42,256 nucleotides of DNA, taken from positions 1-42,256 of the forward strand of contig DASPNR010000001.1 of NCBI GenBank assembly GCA_035626395.1, given 5' to 3'. This document shows, in pieces, positions 16,896 to 24,960 of the stretch. This DNA is from Candidatus Limnocylindrales bacterium. GTDB lineage: Bacteria > Desulfobacterota > Binatia > UBA1149 > CAITLU01. Made by a program: the position numbers and the translations under genes. The stretch's first letter is position 1. Each line of letters opens with the position of its first letter. The notes beneath the pieces were generated by a model that was not told the DNA's origin, searched no databases, and saw only the letters and a list, made by a program, of their open reading frames with translations.

Positions 16896-17046
16896 GGTTA
16901 CGACCAAGAACGGATTCCCTTGCCACGGGTTGTTCGCCCCCGAGGGCGGCCATTAGCATAACTGCTAACCCGGCACGCGAAGAAGCACAACTAATAATCC
17001 TCCCGTCAACACAAATGTAACCCCGAGGGTGACAGCCTGCCTTGTG
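16896..17046 (-). other. 150-bp gap before scaffold gene
   Basis: No convincing gene. It contains TTGACG (17004-17009) and the third spaced palindrome (17017). A late-operon secondary promoter is likely here because most other gaps in this operon are under 20 bp. Confidence 0.4.
17017..17033. promoter_or_regulatory. GTAAC-N7-GTGAC palindrome, third operator-like site
   Basis: GTAAC CCCGAGG GTGAC, one mismatch from the two palindromes at 21581 and 21631. It lies in the 150-bp gap before the scaffold gene, 7 bp upstream (on the leftward strand) of a -35-like TTGACG (17004-17009). The repetition of the same spaced palindrome in two intergenic regions suggests a regulator-binding site controlling late transcription. 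Confidence 0.45.
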
Positions 17047-17325
17047 CTAGTCTCCCTCGACCTCTTCCGGCTTGGCCGTCCGATGCTGCTCAACGGCCGC
17101 GTCGTAGATCGATAGAATGGACGTGAAGCACCGAATTTCGCCGATGGCCGCGAGGTGGTTGCGCTGGTTGGCGATGACCGAATCCATCAGCGAATCCGCG
17201 ATGGATGCCTCGCGCGACTCGCGCAGGACGGCCATGAACGCCTCGAACGCCGGCATCCCGACAAGCGGGAGCATCTTCTCGCGGATGCGTTCCTCGTAGT
17301 GCTTCTGGCGTTGAGATTGGATCAT
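17047..17325 (-). CDS. Small helical protein after portal (92 aa)
   Basis: A 92-residue helical protein (QKHYEERIREKMLPLVGMPA, then DSVIANQRNHLAAIGEIRC). The ATG at 17323-17325 overlaps the portal stop (ATGA), so I prefer it to the longer frame from 17460. Its place between portal and scaffold suggests a head-assembly accessory protein. I do not recognise the family. Confidence 0.65.
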   Translation of the reverse strand: MIQSQRQKHYEERIREKMLPLVGMPAFEAFMAVLRESREASIADSLMDSVIANQRNHLAAIGEIRCFTSILSIYDAAVEQHRTAKPEEVEGD

Positions 17326-19427
17326 GCTCCGTAACGTCCGATCTTCGCGTTCTCCTGCTGCGTAGTCTGAAATTCGTACTGCTTGTACCGCTTCTCGACG
17401 CGCTTCTTGAACGGCTCGTCCTGCTGCAAGCGTTGCATGATGTCCGGCGTCTGCGCCCACTGCTGGATAACCTGCATTCCGATCTGAGGCGGCGCGCCGA
17501 GCGTGATGTCCTCGTCAAACCCGGCGAAGATTTTGGACAGCGCGTCCTTCTCTTCCTTCACCGCCTGCGCCGTGCCTACGTTCTCCGGCCGGATGATCCG
17601 CTCGGCAATGTTCGGGTCAATCGCCTCAAGCATCACCTGCAACCACTGCGCGTAGTCGACCTGGCCGTACTTGTCGCCGGTCGCAATCGCCTTCGCGATG
17701 GCCTCCAACTTCTGCCCCATCATCTCGAAATCCATGCTCTGGACGTCGAATTGAAGGTAGAAGTCCATCGATTCGCGCGGATCGCCCTTCTCAAAGATTC
17801 CTGGGGCCACCTGCTGCAATCCGATAACGCGGAAGGCCACTTTCTCGTCGCCGAACTGCTTATACAGCGAAAAAACCTGTCGGTACGCCTTGCACCAACC
17901 GCTTAGGAACTTATCCACGTCCTGCTGGTTCTTGAGGCCCGCGAACGTCGGGTCAGTCTCCGCCGAGACGAAGCCGAAGTAGCGGTTGAACGTGTCGGAC
18001 AGGATTTTCTCGCTCTCCTCCGTGGAAAGGTCAGGCGCCGGCCGATCCGCGAAGTGATATTCGCCCGGACGCCGCTCCGGAATGCGCGCCCCAGCCCCCC
18101 AGCGCGCCGGCGGCCGCCCAATCGGGTACATGATCGGCGGAATGATCGCGAGCGACGCCGCGTCGATGCGCGAATCGCGGTGCGCCTTGATCTGATCCTG
18201 CCACGGCTTGCCCGGCTCAGGGATGCCGCGCGAATCGTGGAGTTTTCGCGAAAGATACTCCCGGCGATGCAAGACGAAGGGGTATTGCCCGTGTGCGTAG
18301 CCCAAGAGGCCAAACTTTGCATACCCTTTGGTGGTGTCGTCGGGAGATAGATTCGGGTTGAAGACCGTCAGGTAGATGCCGGGCACCCCGTCTTCGTCCG
18401 AAAGCCGCTGGTAAGCGTACACGACGCCGATCAACTCGTGGAAACGCTGCTCCTGCCAGATGAAGGAGCGTGAAACCGGGTACAGATACTCCGGCGGCGT
18501 CGCCGAAAGCCATTTTCCGCGCTGCGTTTCGATGGCCTTCTCCACCCACTGCTCGTCCCAGCCGTCCGTGAGCACAAAACCGCGGAGCTGCTCGGCCGTA
18601 AAGTACTCCACGCGGTAGATGGCCGGCGCGGTTTCGAGGTCCGTCGCGTAACTTGGGATGAAAAGGTTCTCGTCGAGTGAAAACGCGCGGATGATCGGCC
18701 TCGAGTACTCGCGCCCGAGCGTCGGGACGGTCGTTTTGCCGGTTTCCCGCAGTTCACGCAGCATTTTCTTCGCCTTGCGCGCCGAACAGCCGAACTGCTC
18801 CTCGAAAAGCGCCGCCAAATCGTCGTCGGCGATGCCGGATTCCAGAAGCGCCGGGATGTCGATGCTCGGGAACTGCTCCTGGAGCTCGGCAATCGACACG
18901 CTAGCGAGCGTTTTCTCCTGACACCGCTCCCAAAACTGACCTGTCGCCGCGATTCCCTTCTCGTTGAGGATGTTTGCGAGCAGTTCCACCTCGCGATCGA
19001 TCTCCGGGATCTGCGTCTGGATAAGCCAGCGCATGAAATTGGAGACGGTTTTCGCGCGCTTGAGGTCGTTTCCTTCGACTGGCACCGCCACGAGGTTCGC
19101 TTTGCGGAACGCCATGCACTGCATGGCCACTTTCGAGTTGATCGCCTCGTCGGTGAGGAAAACGCGGAGGTCGGAGGCTCCGTCCCATGGCGTCGGATCG
19201 ACTTTTGCGCCCTCGCGAGCGTGCTTCTTCCCGTCCTCCGATTGCCCGGACCACAGCGCGTAGCGAGTGTTGTAGTTGACCTGGCATTGGCTGACGAACG
19301 GCTGGTTGTCGCGGACGCAATCCTCCCACGCCTTCTTGAGCCACCCGAAATCCGGGCCGTCTTCGCCACGCGGCGCGAGTTGAAGCGCCGGTTCTGGCTG
19401 GGTAGTGTCGCCCGTGATGCTGCTCAC
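17322..19427 (-). CDS. Portal protein
   Basis: A 701-residue protein whose length, order after TerL and internal patterns fit podovirus portals. The N-terminus reads WDGASDLRVFLTDEAINSK and the middle GKPWQDQIKAHRDSRIDAAS. A stem/crown-like helix stretch contains SDTFNRYFGFVSAETDP and QDVDKFLSGWCKAYRQVFSL. The C-terminus is a long Gln-rich helix (PFKKRVEKRYKQYEFQTTQQ). It starts with GTG at 19425-19427. The portal forms the dodecameric DNA channel at one capsid vertex and docks the terminase. Confidence 0.8.
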   Translation of the reverse strand: MSSITGDTTQPEPALQLAPRGEDGPDFGWLKKAWEDCVRDNQPFVSQCQVNYNTRYALWSGQSEDGKKHAREGAKVDPTPWDGASDLRVFLTDEAINSKVAMQCMAFRKANLVAVPVEGNDLKRAKTVSNFMRWLIQTQIPEIDREVELLANILNEKGIAATGQFWERCQEKTLASVSIAELQEQFPSIDIPALLESGIADDDLAALFEEQFGCSARKAKKMLRELRETGKTTVPTLGREYSRPIIRAFSLDENLFIPSYATDLETAPAIYRVEYFTAEQLRGFVLTDGWDEQWVEKAIETQRGKWLSATPPEYLYPVSRSFIWQEQRFHELIGVVYAYQRLSDEDGVPGIYLTVFNPNLSPDDTTKGYAKFGLLGYAHGQYPFVLHRREYLSRKLHDSRGIPEPGKPWQDQIKAHRDSRIDAASLAIIPPIMYPIGRPPARWGAGARIPERRPGEYHFADRPAPDLSTEESEKILSDTFNRYFGFVSAETDPTFAGLKNQQDVDKFLSGWCKAYRQVFSLYKQFGDEKVAFRVIGLQQVAPGIFEKGDPRESMDFYLQFDVQSMDFEMMGQKLEAIAKAIATGDKYGQVDYAQWLQVMLEAIDPNIAERIIRPENVGTAQAVKEEKDALSKIFAGFDEDITLGAPPQIGMQVIQQWAQTPDIMQRLQQDEPFKKRVEKRYKQYEFQTTQQENAKIGRYGA

Positions 19428-19443
19428 GGCACAACCCTGTTGC

Positions 19444-19489
19444 TATTAGGCCGGCTTATTACAAGCCGAAATGAGGGTTGCGCCTAATA
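19444..19489. promoter_or_regulatory. Nested inverted repeat between terL and portal
   Basis: An outer pair TATTAGG (19444-19450) and CCTAATA (19483-19489) encloses an inner hairpin CGGCTT-ATTAC-AAGCCG (19452-19468). It occupies the 56-bp gap and overlaps the terL stop codon. It could be an RNA hairpin that separates terminase from portal expression, or an operator. No U run follows. Confidence 0.4.
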
Positions 19490-21121
19490 ACACCCCGTCG
19501 GGTGGTCGTCCTTCATGTCCGTTAGCTCATAGTACTCTGGATTGCTGACGGCGATGTAGCGCAGGGCGTCGATTGGGTCTTTCGTCGCCTCCTTGCGGCT
19601 GTGCTTTTTGTACTCCGAGAGCGCGAAGATGATGTTCTGGCACCGATCTGAGACGAAGAACCTCGGCGAGTTGAGCGAGTCGCGCTCCTTCGTCTCGTCC
19701 CAACGCATAAGCCCCTTGAGTAGCTGGAGGCCGTTGTCCTCGTCCACGCCGGGAGCCGGAATGACGGTCATGTTCTGGTCGTCTAGGTCGGAAATTATTG
19801 TAGTCGCGCCTTCCTCGCTCTGCTTTTCCGCAGCGCCCATGCGCGGGTCGATGTACCGCTCGTAAATTTGCTCCTCTCCCTCTGCGTCGCGGATGAGCTC
19901 GACGTAATCCTTGATGCCGAACTTTGACCCTTTCTGCGCCGGGCCCGGCTTCCCGTCGGGATCGTTGCTCGATTCGGCCCAAACGTCGGCGTCCGGATAC
20001 TCGCGGTAGACCCACCACGTTCCGCCGGAGTCAATCGCCACCCACGCCATGAACCAGCTTTTCGAGCCGGCCGGGTCTATGGCCATGTAACGCGTAACCG
20101 CGTATTTTGTGTCCTTGACGAACGGAATGTTTTCGTGCGGGACGACGTGGACCTCGCGGTCAAACCCGGTGAAGACGCCGGACATGCTTTTGGTCGGAAC
20201 GCCGTAGCCGCGCGCGAGCAGTTCCGTTAACGGAATGTTCGCGTTCAGCTTCATGAACTCGTTCCAGTCGGTCCATGGGTTGTGCTCGGTCCACGCGTAG
20301 TAGATGCAGCACGAGTCTACGGAGAGGCTTTCCTCGATCAGCGGGAGCTTGCGATTGATTCGTCCTCCGACGAATGCCGACTCGAGCGTGCGGCGCCGCG
20401 ACAGGATTTTCTCGATGGTGTCGTTCCAGCCGTCGATCACGGTGAACGTGAGCAGCATCCGGCCGTGGTACGTGAAGAGGCGATACCGTAGGGTGTCGAA
20501 GAGGCCCATCGGGATCGTTTCATCCGCCCAAATGAAGTGCGCCTTGATGCCCTCGATGATCTGGTCGTTTTGGGCGTACTGCGCGTAGTTGAAAAAGTTG
20601 ATCGATCCGCCGCGCCGGCATCCAGGGTGGGGCGGAAGGATGCAAATGCCGTCGGTGAACCCGTTCTTCTGCGAATACTGGATGCTGTGATGCGTCCCTT
20701 TCTTCGTCGGAAGGTTTTTGATCGCCGCGGGGATCGCCTCGTAGATGAACCGCTGCTGGTCATCGATAGACCGCTTGTCCGTGACGTGAAAGCAGTACGT
20801 TTCCGCCTCGGGAATTGTCGCTGCGGCCCATACGGTCGCGCGGGCGCCGAATGTAGTCTTTCCGCTCTGGTTCCCGCCGAGCATGACGTGGATATTGTAC
20901 TTCGTCCAATTCTCCTGGACGCGCTTCCACATCGGGAGTGACCACCCCTGAACGGGATTTATGCCGGCGCCGTGAGAGTCGATCAGGTCGCGCGCAGCCT
21001 TGTACTTTTGGAGCTGCTCAAGGCTCCACGTCTCCAGCTCGGCGCGGGGCTTTGGCGGTCGCCACAATACGCCGAAATCCGGGTGGAAATGGTCGGCGTA
21101 ATGGACGCTACCGGCAGGCAT
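19484..21121 (-). CDS. terL: Terminase large subunit
   Basis: A 545-residue protein. The packaging ATPase has Walker A GGNQSGKT at residues 82-89 and Walker B FIWADE at about 196-201, whose Glu is catalytic. The nuclease domain follows, with AIDPAGSKSW (Asp at about 349), the segment around ERYIDPRMG and KDPIDALRY near residue 517 supplying acidic metal ligands. It cuts and pumps DNA into the prohead through the portal encoded next. The start overlaps the Lar-like gene by 14 bp. Confidence 0.9.
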   Translation of the reverse strand: MPAGSVHYADHFHPDFGVLWRPPKPRAELETWSLEQLQKYKAARDLIDSHGAGINPVQGWSLPMWKRVQENWTKYNIHVMLGGNQSGKTTFGARATVWAAATIPEAETYCFHVTDKRSIDDQQRFIYEAIPAAIKNLPTKKGTHHSIQYSQKNGFTDGICILPPHPGCRRGGSINFFNYAQYAQNDQIIEGIKAHFIWADETIPMGLFDTLRYRLFTYHGRMLLTFTVIDGWNDTIEKILSRRRTLESAFVGGRINRKLPLIEESLSVDSCCIYYAWTEHNPWTDWNEFMKLNANIPLTELLARGYGVPTKSMSGVFTGFDREVHVVPHENIPFVKDTKYAVTRYMAIDPAGSKSWFMAWVAIDSGGTWWVYREYPDADVWAESSNDPDGKPGPAQKGSKFGIKDYVELIRDAEGEEQIYERYIDPRMGAAEKQSEEGATTIISDLDDQNMTVIPAPGVDEDNGLQLLKGLMRWDETKERDSLNSPRFFVSDRCQNIIFALSEYKKHSRKEATKDPIDALRYIAVSNPEYYELTDMKDDHPTGCY

Positions 21122-21305
21122 GTTGCCAACTGTTCCACCGCTCGCAGACGACGGCGCGGGTAGGGGTCTCGTGGCCCTGCTTGCCGACGGAGGCGCATCC
21201 GTCGGCGCAGGCGACCTCCCACCATACGTCGGGGAGAATGCCGGTGAAGGTGACGCGGGCCTCGGCGCCGCAGTAGGGGCACGGCTTGAGGGGATCGTCG
21301 GTCAT
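21108..21305 (-). CDS. Lar-like restriction-alleviation zinc-ribbon protein
   Basis: A 65-residue protein. LKPCPYCGAEARV, then WEVACADGCASVGKQG and VVCERWN form the Cys-rich pattern of the Lar family, small phage proteins that modulate type I restriction. The ATG at 21303-21305 overlaps the preceding stop (ATGA). It lies immediately before terL at the head of the late operon. The family assignment rests on the CPxCG start and the terminal W-N. Anti-restriction activity is not certain for distant members. Confidence 0.65.
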   Translation of the reverse strand: MTDDPLKPCPYCGAEARVTFTGILPDVWWEVACADGCASVGKQGHETPTRAVVCERWNSWQHACR

Positions 21306-21541
21306 ATGCCCAAGAGGGACCGCCACAGGCTCGGGCGCGGCTCGACTCGCTCAAAGAGGTTCCCCTCCGGGCCGCATGCTGCTTCAGGATATTTGCTCCT
21401 AAAATAGGAAGCCTTGTCCGGCTTTCCGCTATCGGGACTCCTCGGGGCCATAGGGTGTTCGCAGAAGTAGAAGTCTCTGCTGAAGCCGTGCTCCACCGAG
21501 CACCACTTGCAGTCTTTGCAGCAGCGTTGTTCGGTCGCCAT
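21302..21541 (-). CDS. Small Cys-rich metal-binding-like protein
   Basis: A 79-residue protein. Seven Cys and several His residues (CCKDCKWCSVEHGF, then FYFCEHP and AACGP) indicate one or two zinc sites. It is the first gene of the leftward late operon, directly beside the palindromes at 21581-21647. Its stop overlaps the Lar-like start. The family is unknown to me; nucleic-acid binding is possible. Confidence 0.6.
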   Translation of the reverse strand: MATEQRCCKDCKWCSVEHGFSRDFYFCEHPMAPRSPDSGKPDKASYFRSKYPEAACGPEGNLFERVEPRPSLWRSLLGI

Positions 21542-21580
21542 GGCGCAACCCAGGTGGCTTACAAAGCAAGTGGCAAGAAT

Positions 21581-21647
21581 GTAACCGCGACAGTTACGCT
21601 AGGGTTGTCGCCTAGAAGGAGGCCTTATACGTAACGATGCGTGTTAC
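21581..21647. promoter_or_regulatory. Paired GTAAC-N7-GTTAC operators in divergent region
   Basis: Two perfect interrupted palindromes with the same half-sites and the same 7-bp spacer, GTAAC CGCGACA GTTAC (21581-21597) and GTAAC GATGCGT GTTAC (21631-21647). They lie 50 bp apart in the 148-bp gap between the leftward late operon and the rightward cassette. A third near-copy is at 17017. They are probably binding sites for a dimeric regulator controlling both directions. I cannot say which protein binds. Confidence 0.6.
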
Positions 21648-21689
21648 AGACGGCTTGCGGGTTTGTCCCGTGACTCGTGGCGTGAACGC

Positions 21690-21872
21690 ATGGAAACCTA
21701 CGTGCTGACGTCTTTCTGGCTAAACATGTTCGTGTTCGTCGTTTCATCTCTCAACATGAGCCTCCACAACTACCCGCGGACTCGGGAGGTGAAGCTGGGC
21801 GGCGAGGTTGCGACCGCCATTTTGGCCTTGGGCTTCATGGTGTGGTGCGCGCTGCTCCTGTGGATCAAGTGA
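21690..21872 (+). CDS. Small two-segment membrane protein
   Basis: A 60-residue protein with two hydrophobic stretches (about 4-22, VLTSFWLNMFVFVVSSL; about 42-59, ILALGFMVWCALLLWI), so a small integral membrane protein. I prefer the ATG at 21690 to a TTG at 21663. It opens the rightward cassette, 2 bp before the glycosyltransferase start. It could assist membrane association of the transferase, or be an independent membrane factor. Confidence 0.55.
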   Translation: METYVLTSFWLNMFVFVVSSLNMSLHNYPRTREVKLGGEVATAILALGFMVWCALLLWIK

Positions 21873-21874
21873 CC

Positions 21875-22681
21875 ATGCGCCGCATTCTGATCGCCACGCC
21901 CATCCGCCAAGGCGTCTCGTCGGGCTACTTGCAGTGGCTGCTTCCGGTGATGAGCAACCCGCAGCTCCTGCCGGGGCGTGAGTTCGGCTTCTCTATCCTC
22001 GACGGCCCGTCGGTGAACTTTGCTCGCAACGAGCTCGCCCAATATGCTCTCGACGAGAAATTCGAGGAGATCGTTTTCGTAGACGATGACATGGGCGGCA
22101 CGCTCGGTCATCTCGACCGCATCACGTCGCACGCGGACCGCAACATCGTCGGAGGCATTTACTGCAAGCGCCATCCGGGCAAGCCCCACTGGCTTGTGCG
22201 TACTACGCCAGGCGCCGTGAAGGACGACCGAGGGCTGATCCAGTGCGACTACATCGCGACTGGCTGGCTGTGGATTCGGTGTCAGGTGTTCGACACGATT
22301 CGCGAGGCGCAGCCATGGCGGGATTTCGCGGTGCCGGCGACGGACGAGAAGCCGGAGCGTGTTCTGCACGAGTATTTCCCGATGGGGGTCGTTGGGCCCC
22401 GGACGGCGGAGGAGAGGCTGGCGAAGATTCGCGCCGTCTTGAAGGGATGTCCGGAGGCCAAGCAAATCGCGAGTCCGCTCGCCACGACCTGCGATATGTT
22501 GAATGCCATAGTTGACGCCGTCTCAGACCATCACCCGCCCGGCAACCTCCTCGGCGAGGACTACTATTTTTGCCACGTCGCGCGCCAGTGCGGCTACAAG
22601 ATTTACGCCGACCTCGAATGCGTCGTGTCGCACGTCGGCCGCGCGCCCTACCCGATCACGCAAAAGCAGGTGATGGCATGA
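21875..22681 (+). CDS. GT-A-like glycosyltransferase
   Basis: A 268-residue protein. The N-terminus has ILIATPIRQGVSSGY (nucleotide-binding edge), then SVNFARNELAQ. A metal-binding DxD motif is within IVFVDDDMGG (residues about 66-75), followed by ADRNIVGGIYCKR. Near the C-terminus LGEDYYFCHVARQCG and DLECVVSHVG give the ED-Y and His motifs seen in family-2-type enzymes. It transfers a sugar from a nucleotide-sugar; acceptor unknown. The start overlaps nothing, but the stop overlaps the methyltransferase ATG (ATGA). Host surface-glycan or virion modification is the likely use. Confidence 0.7.
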   Translation: MRRILIATPIRQGVSSGYLQWLLPVMSNPQLLPGREFGFSILDGPSVNFARNELAQYALDEKFEEIVFVDDDMGGTLGHLDRITSHADRNIVGGIYCKRHPGKPHWLVRTTPGAVKDDRGLIQCDYIATGWLWIRCQVFDTIREAQPWRDFAVPATDEKPERVLHEYFPMGVVGPRTAEERLAKIRAVLKGCPEAKQIASPLATTCDMLNAIVDAVSDHHPPGNLLGEDYYFCHVARQCGYKIYADLECVVSHVGRAPYPITQKQVMA

Positions 22682-23316
22682 ACGGCCCGCGCCCGCTCCC
22701 CGGCCCCGAAGTCTACGCCGGCGTCGAATCCCTCGGCCTCGATGTGGACCGCCAGACGTGGGACTCCACCGACTCCCCCATCTTCGCCGAGATGATCGCC
22801 GAGACCCAGCCGCGCACCATCGTCGAGGTCGGCTCATGGAAAGGCTGCTCGGCAATCAAAATGGCCGAGCTGACCGAACACCTCGGGACCAAGATCTACT
22901 GCGTCGACACCTGGCTCGCCTCGCCGGAGCACTTCGTACGAGCGAACGTCGATTACAAGTTCCCGGTTTCCGCGCAGGGGCGCCCTCTGCTCTACGAGCA
23001 GTTCCTCGTGAATGTGAAGGCGGCCGGTTATGCCGACCGAATCATCCCCATCCTGAACACAAGCCACAACGGGGCGCAGATTCTCAAATTCCACAGCGTC
23101 ACGGCCGAGCTCATCTTCATAGACGGCTGCCACGACTACTACCCGTGCTTCGCCGACATTGAGCAATACTGGCCGATGTTGACGCCCGGGGTGGGGCAGA
23201 TGTTCGGCGACGACTTCCGCACGTTCCCCGGCGTGTTCCACGCAGTCCTTCGCTTTTCCCACGAGCGCGGGGCGAAGTTCCGCGAGAGCGGCAAGCATTG
23301 GGTGATGAAGCCATGA
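22678..23316 (+). CDS. Class I SAM-dependent methyltransferase (Methyltransf_24-like)
   Basis: A 212-residue protein. Motif I TIVEVGSWKGCSA (about 48-60) is the SAM-binding glycine loop. KIYCVDTW holds the acidic residue that binds the ribose. ELIFIDGCHDYYPC is the post-motif typical of Methyltransf_24 enzymes, which often act on sugars or small molecules. It is coupled to the glycosyltransferase by a 4-base overlap, which suggests they modify one substrate, for example a methylated glycan. The longer frame from 22570 is inside the previous gene. Confidence 0.7.
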   Translation: MNGPRPLPGPEVYAGVESLGLDVDRQTWDSTDSPIFAEMIAETQPRTIVEVGSWKGCSAIKMAELTEHLGTKIYCVDTWLASPEHFVRANVDYKFPVSAQGRPLLYEQFLVNVKAAGYADRIIPILNTSHNGAQILKFHSVTAELIFIDGCHDYYPCFADIEQYWPMLTPGVGQMFGDDFRTFPGVFHAVLRFSHERGAKFRESGKHWVMKP

Positions 23317-23495
23317 AGCATAATGACCACGCCGCAATGCAATTTATCTCCGATTTGCTCCAACTGCCGAGCTTTCGCGCATTGAATCACGCACAGCACA
23401 TCCGCTTGGTTCCGACACGTGAATTGGACACCGCGTTGGCCCAGATTGAGCGTGAGCTTTCCATGCTGCGTGAGAAACGACCGCGCGCATCGTAA
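23313..23495 (+). CDS. Small unknown protein (60 aa)
   Basis: ATG 23313 overlaps the methyltransferase stop. The product is helical and charged (DLLQLPSFRALNHAQHIRLV, then ALAQIERELSMLREKRPRAS). The C-terminal half could be a coiled coil. The family is not recognised; supported by the ATGA coupling. Confidence 0.5.
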   Translation: MKHNDHAAMQFISDLLQLPSFRALNHAQHIRLVPTRELDTALAQIERELSMLREKRPRAS

Positions 23496-23531
23496 TGGCC
23501 AAGCCACGCACAACCCGGCAGGATTGCGCCA

Positions 23532-23714
23532 ATGAAACCCGCAAGCCTGTCGTTACCCGCCCTCGCCATCGCCTTGGCACTCTCCGGCTGTGCCTCGTGG
23601 AAGCGCATTCGCGTCAAACCGCGGCCGGCCGATCCAGCGTCGGTCGCTGCCGTTCAACGCGTCGCCGCCGAGATGCGTGAGGCCACGGTCGGCGTTGTGT
23701 TCACCTCTCCTTAA
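23532..23714 (+). CDS. Rz1-like small lipoprotein
   Basis: A 60-residue protein. Lys2 is followed by a hydrophobic h-region (LSLPALAIALAL) and a lipobox LSGC at residues about 17-20. The mature part is about 40 residues with a short Pro-containing basic stretch (RIRVKPRPADPAS). Length and lipobox match outer-membrane spanin subunits, though Pro is less abundant than in lambda Rz1. No partner i-spanin is clearly embedded in another frame. The competing frame at 23495 has no such features. Confidence 0.55.
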   Translation: MKPASLSLPALAIALALSGCASWKRIRVKPRPADPASVAAVQRVAAEMREATVGVVFTSP

Positions 23715-23718
23715 TTCT

Positions 23719-23955
23719 ATGGCGCAAACAGCCCACGTTAACCACGGCTTTTTCCACACGGCATACGATGGCAGGCGGAAGAGCTATTCAAGTCCGCTGC
23801 TCACCGTGGACATCCCCAACGCCACGTTGCTAACACCCAAGGTGCACGATGCAATCTTTCGCCTGCACGAACTTGCATACGCGGAGTATAAGGAACACCG
23901 CGAAATCGCGGCCTTAGAATTGATCGACGCCGCGATGCAGCGTAAGGCCCCATGA
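23719..23955 (+). CDS. Small unknown protein (78 aa)
   Basis: ATG 23719 follows the lipoprotein stop by 4 bp. The protein begins MAQTAHVNHGFFHTAYDGRR and ends in a helix (VHDAIFRLHELAYAEYKEHR). No membrane segment or known motif is visible. Its TGA overlaps the next ATG. Confidence 0.5.
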   Translation: MAQTAHVNHGFFHTAYDGRRKSYSSPLLTVDIPNATLLTPKVHDAIFRLHELAYAEYKEHREIAALELIDAAMQRKAP

Positions 23956-24128
23956 AAATCGGCCCCTACCACCTCCGCCGCGACGGCTGCTGGAAGGAGG
24001 TTCCGCAGCTCGTCGGCACGGGCAAGCCCGGGGAGGTCATTCCCCTTTCGGACCCGCGGGTTCGCTGTGTCCTCCGCCTCCTCTTCGAGTGGCCTTGGCA
24101 GAAGAAGGATCCGATGCTCAGGCGGTGA
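23952..24128 (+). CDS. Small unknown protein (58 aa)
   Basis: Begins MKIGPYHLRRDGCWKEVPQL and ends KKDPMLRR. Short, basic and compact; linked to both neighbours by ATGA (upstream) and GTGA (downstream) overlaps, which is the main evidence that it is expressed. The family is not recognised. Confidence 0.5.
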   Translation: MKIGPYHLRRDGCWKEVPQLVGTGKPGEVIPLSDPRVRCVLRLLFEWPWQKKDPMLRR

Positions 24129-24340
24129 CTTGGACCCGAACACCTCCCGCCGAGGACGGCTTCTACTGGTATCGGGACAGCCCTACCGCGCCGCCCGTTG
24201 TCTGCGAATGGAACCGCGGCAACGGCTGGCTCTGGAAACCCGGCGAAGCGAACCCCTACAGCGGGGAAGCCGAGGTTGATCGGACGCCAAACTGGCTTAC
24301 CGGCGAGTTCTGGCCATGCCGGCTCATGCCCCCTTCTTAG
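24125..24340 (+). CDS. Small Trp-rich phage protein (71 aa)
   Basis: GTG 24125 overlaps the previous stop. The sequence (TWTRTPPAEDGFYWYRDSP, then WLWKPGEANPYSG) belongs to a common class of phage small proteins with TPPxxDGxYWxR and regularly spaced Trp, function unknown to me. It is the last gene of the rightward cassette and its end overlaps the convergent membrane protein gene by 17 bp. Confidence 0.6.
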   Translation: MTWTRTPPAEDGFYWYRDSPTAPPVVCEWNRGNGWLWKPGEANPYSGEAEVDRTPNWLTGEFWPCRLMPPS

Positions 24341-24569
24341 ACGACCTTCGAAGGAAATTCCGAATCACGGATTGCCCTCCAATCACAATGACGAGGACGC
24401 AAACCGGGAATGTCCACACGATCCGCCAGAGGAACAAGGCGACCACGCCGTACCAACTCCGTCGCCAGTGTCCGGTGGCTTCGCACACGACGTCCATCTT
24501 CCACATGTCGAGGGCGAAGTAGATCCCCACCGGCACCCACACCGCAATGGCGCAAACAATCCAGCTCAT
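24324..24569 (-). CDS. Two-TM small membrane protein
   Basis: An 81-residue protein with two membrane segments (about 3-20, WIVCAIAVWVPVGIYFAL; about 42-62, VALFLWRIVWTFPVCVLVIV) and a basic C-terminus (RNFLRRSSKKGA). I choose the ATG at 24567-24569; a TTG at 24579-24581, overlapping the upstream stop, would add four residues. It is the last gene of the leftward early/middle operon. Possible roles are holin, superinfection exclusion or other membrane functions. Confidence 0.5.
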   Translation of the reverse strand: MSWIVCAIAVWVPVGIYFALDMWKMDVVCEATGHWRRSWYGVVALFLWRIVWTFPVCVLVIVIGGQSVIRNFLRRSSKKGA

Positions 24570-24577
24570 AGGGAAGT

Positions 24578-24874
24578 TCAAACGCTGCTCTGGTTCTTGA
24601 TTTGCTGGTCAAAGAAACCCTCTCCCAAGTGTACCCGAGGGAGGCCCGGAAATGCGCCCAACTCGACCACCCATCCTTCGGGCGTCTTCCGCAGCCGATG
24701 GGCCCAATTCACGGTCTCCACCACGAGCCCGTCGACGTCGTAGCCCGATCGCTCCGCATATTCGGCCCACAGGACCAGGAGGTTGACCTCGAGCGCCGGA
24801 ATTCGCTCCGCACCCGAGGCAACGGCGATCTTGCAATCGGGAAAGCATGCGGCGCGGTCTGGTTTCGGATTCAT
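24578..24874 (-). CDS. Unknown protein (98 aa)
   Basis: A 98-residue soluble protein (KPDRAACFPDCKIAVASGAE, then VVETVNWAHRLRKTPEGW). The pattern of alternating helices and a Trp-containing strand suggests a small alpha/beta fold. The stop overlaps the alternative TTG of the next gene. I do not recognise the family. Confidence 0.55.
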   Translation of the reverse strand: MNPKPDRAACFPDCKIAVASGAERIPALEVNLLVLWAEYAERSGYDVDGLVVETVNWAHRLRKTPEGWVVELGAFPGLPRVHLGEGFFDQQIKNQSSV

Positions 24875-24960
24875 GGGGGCTGCTTAAAGCTGGAACCCGA
24901 CCGAATCACAAGCGCCGTGGTGAACCCCTAATGCAACTGCCTCCAGTAGGGTCGCACACC

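Noticed and set aside
23495..23680. Plus-strand 61-residue ORF
   Set aside because: Overlaps the lipoprotein gene in another frame and encodes only Arg/Thr-rich sequence.
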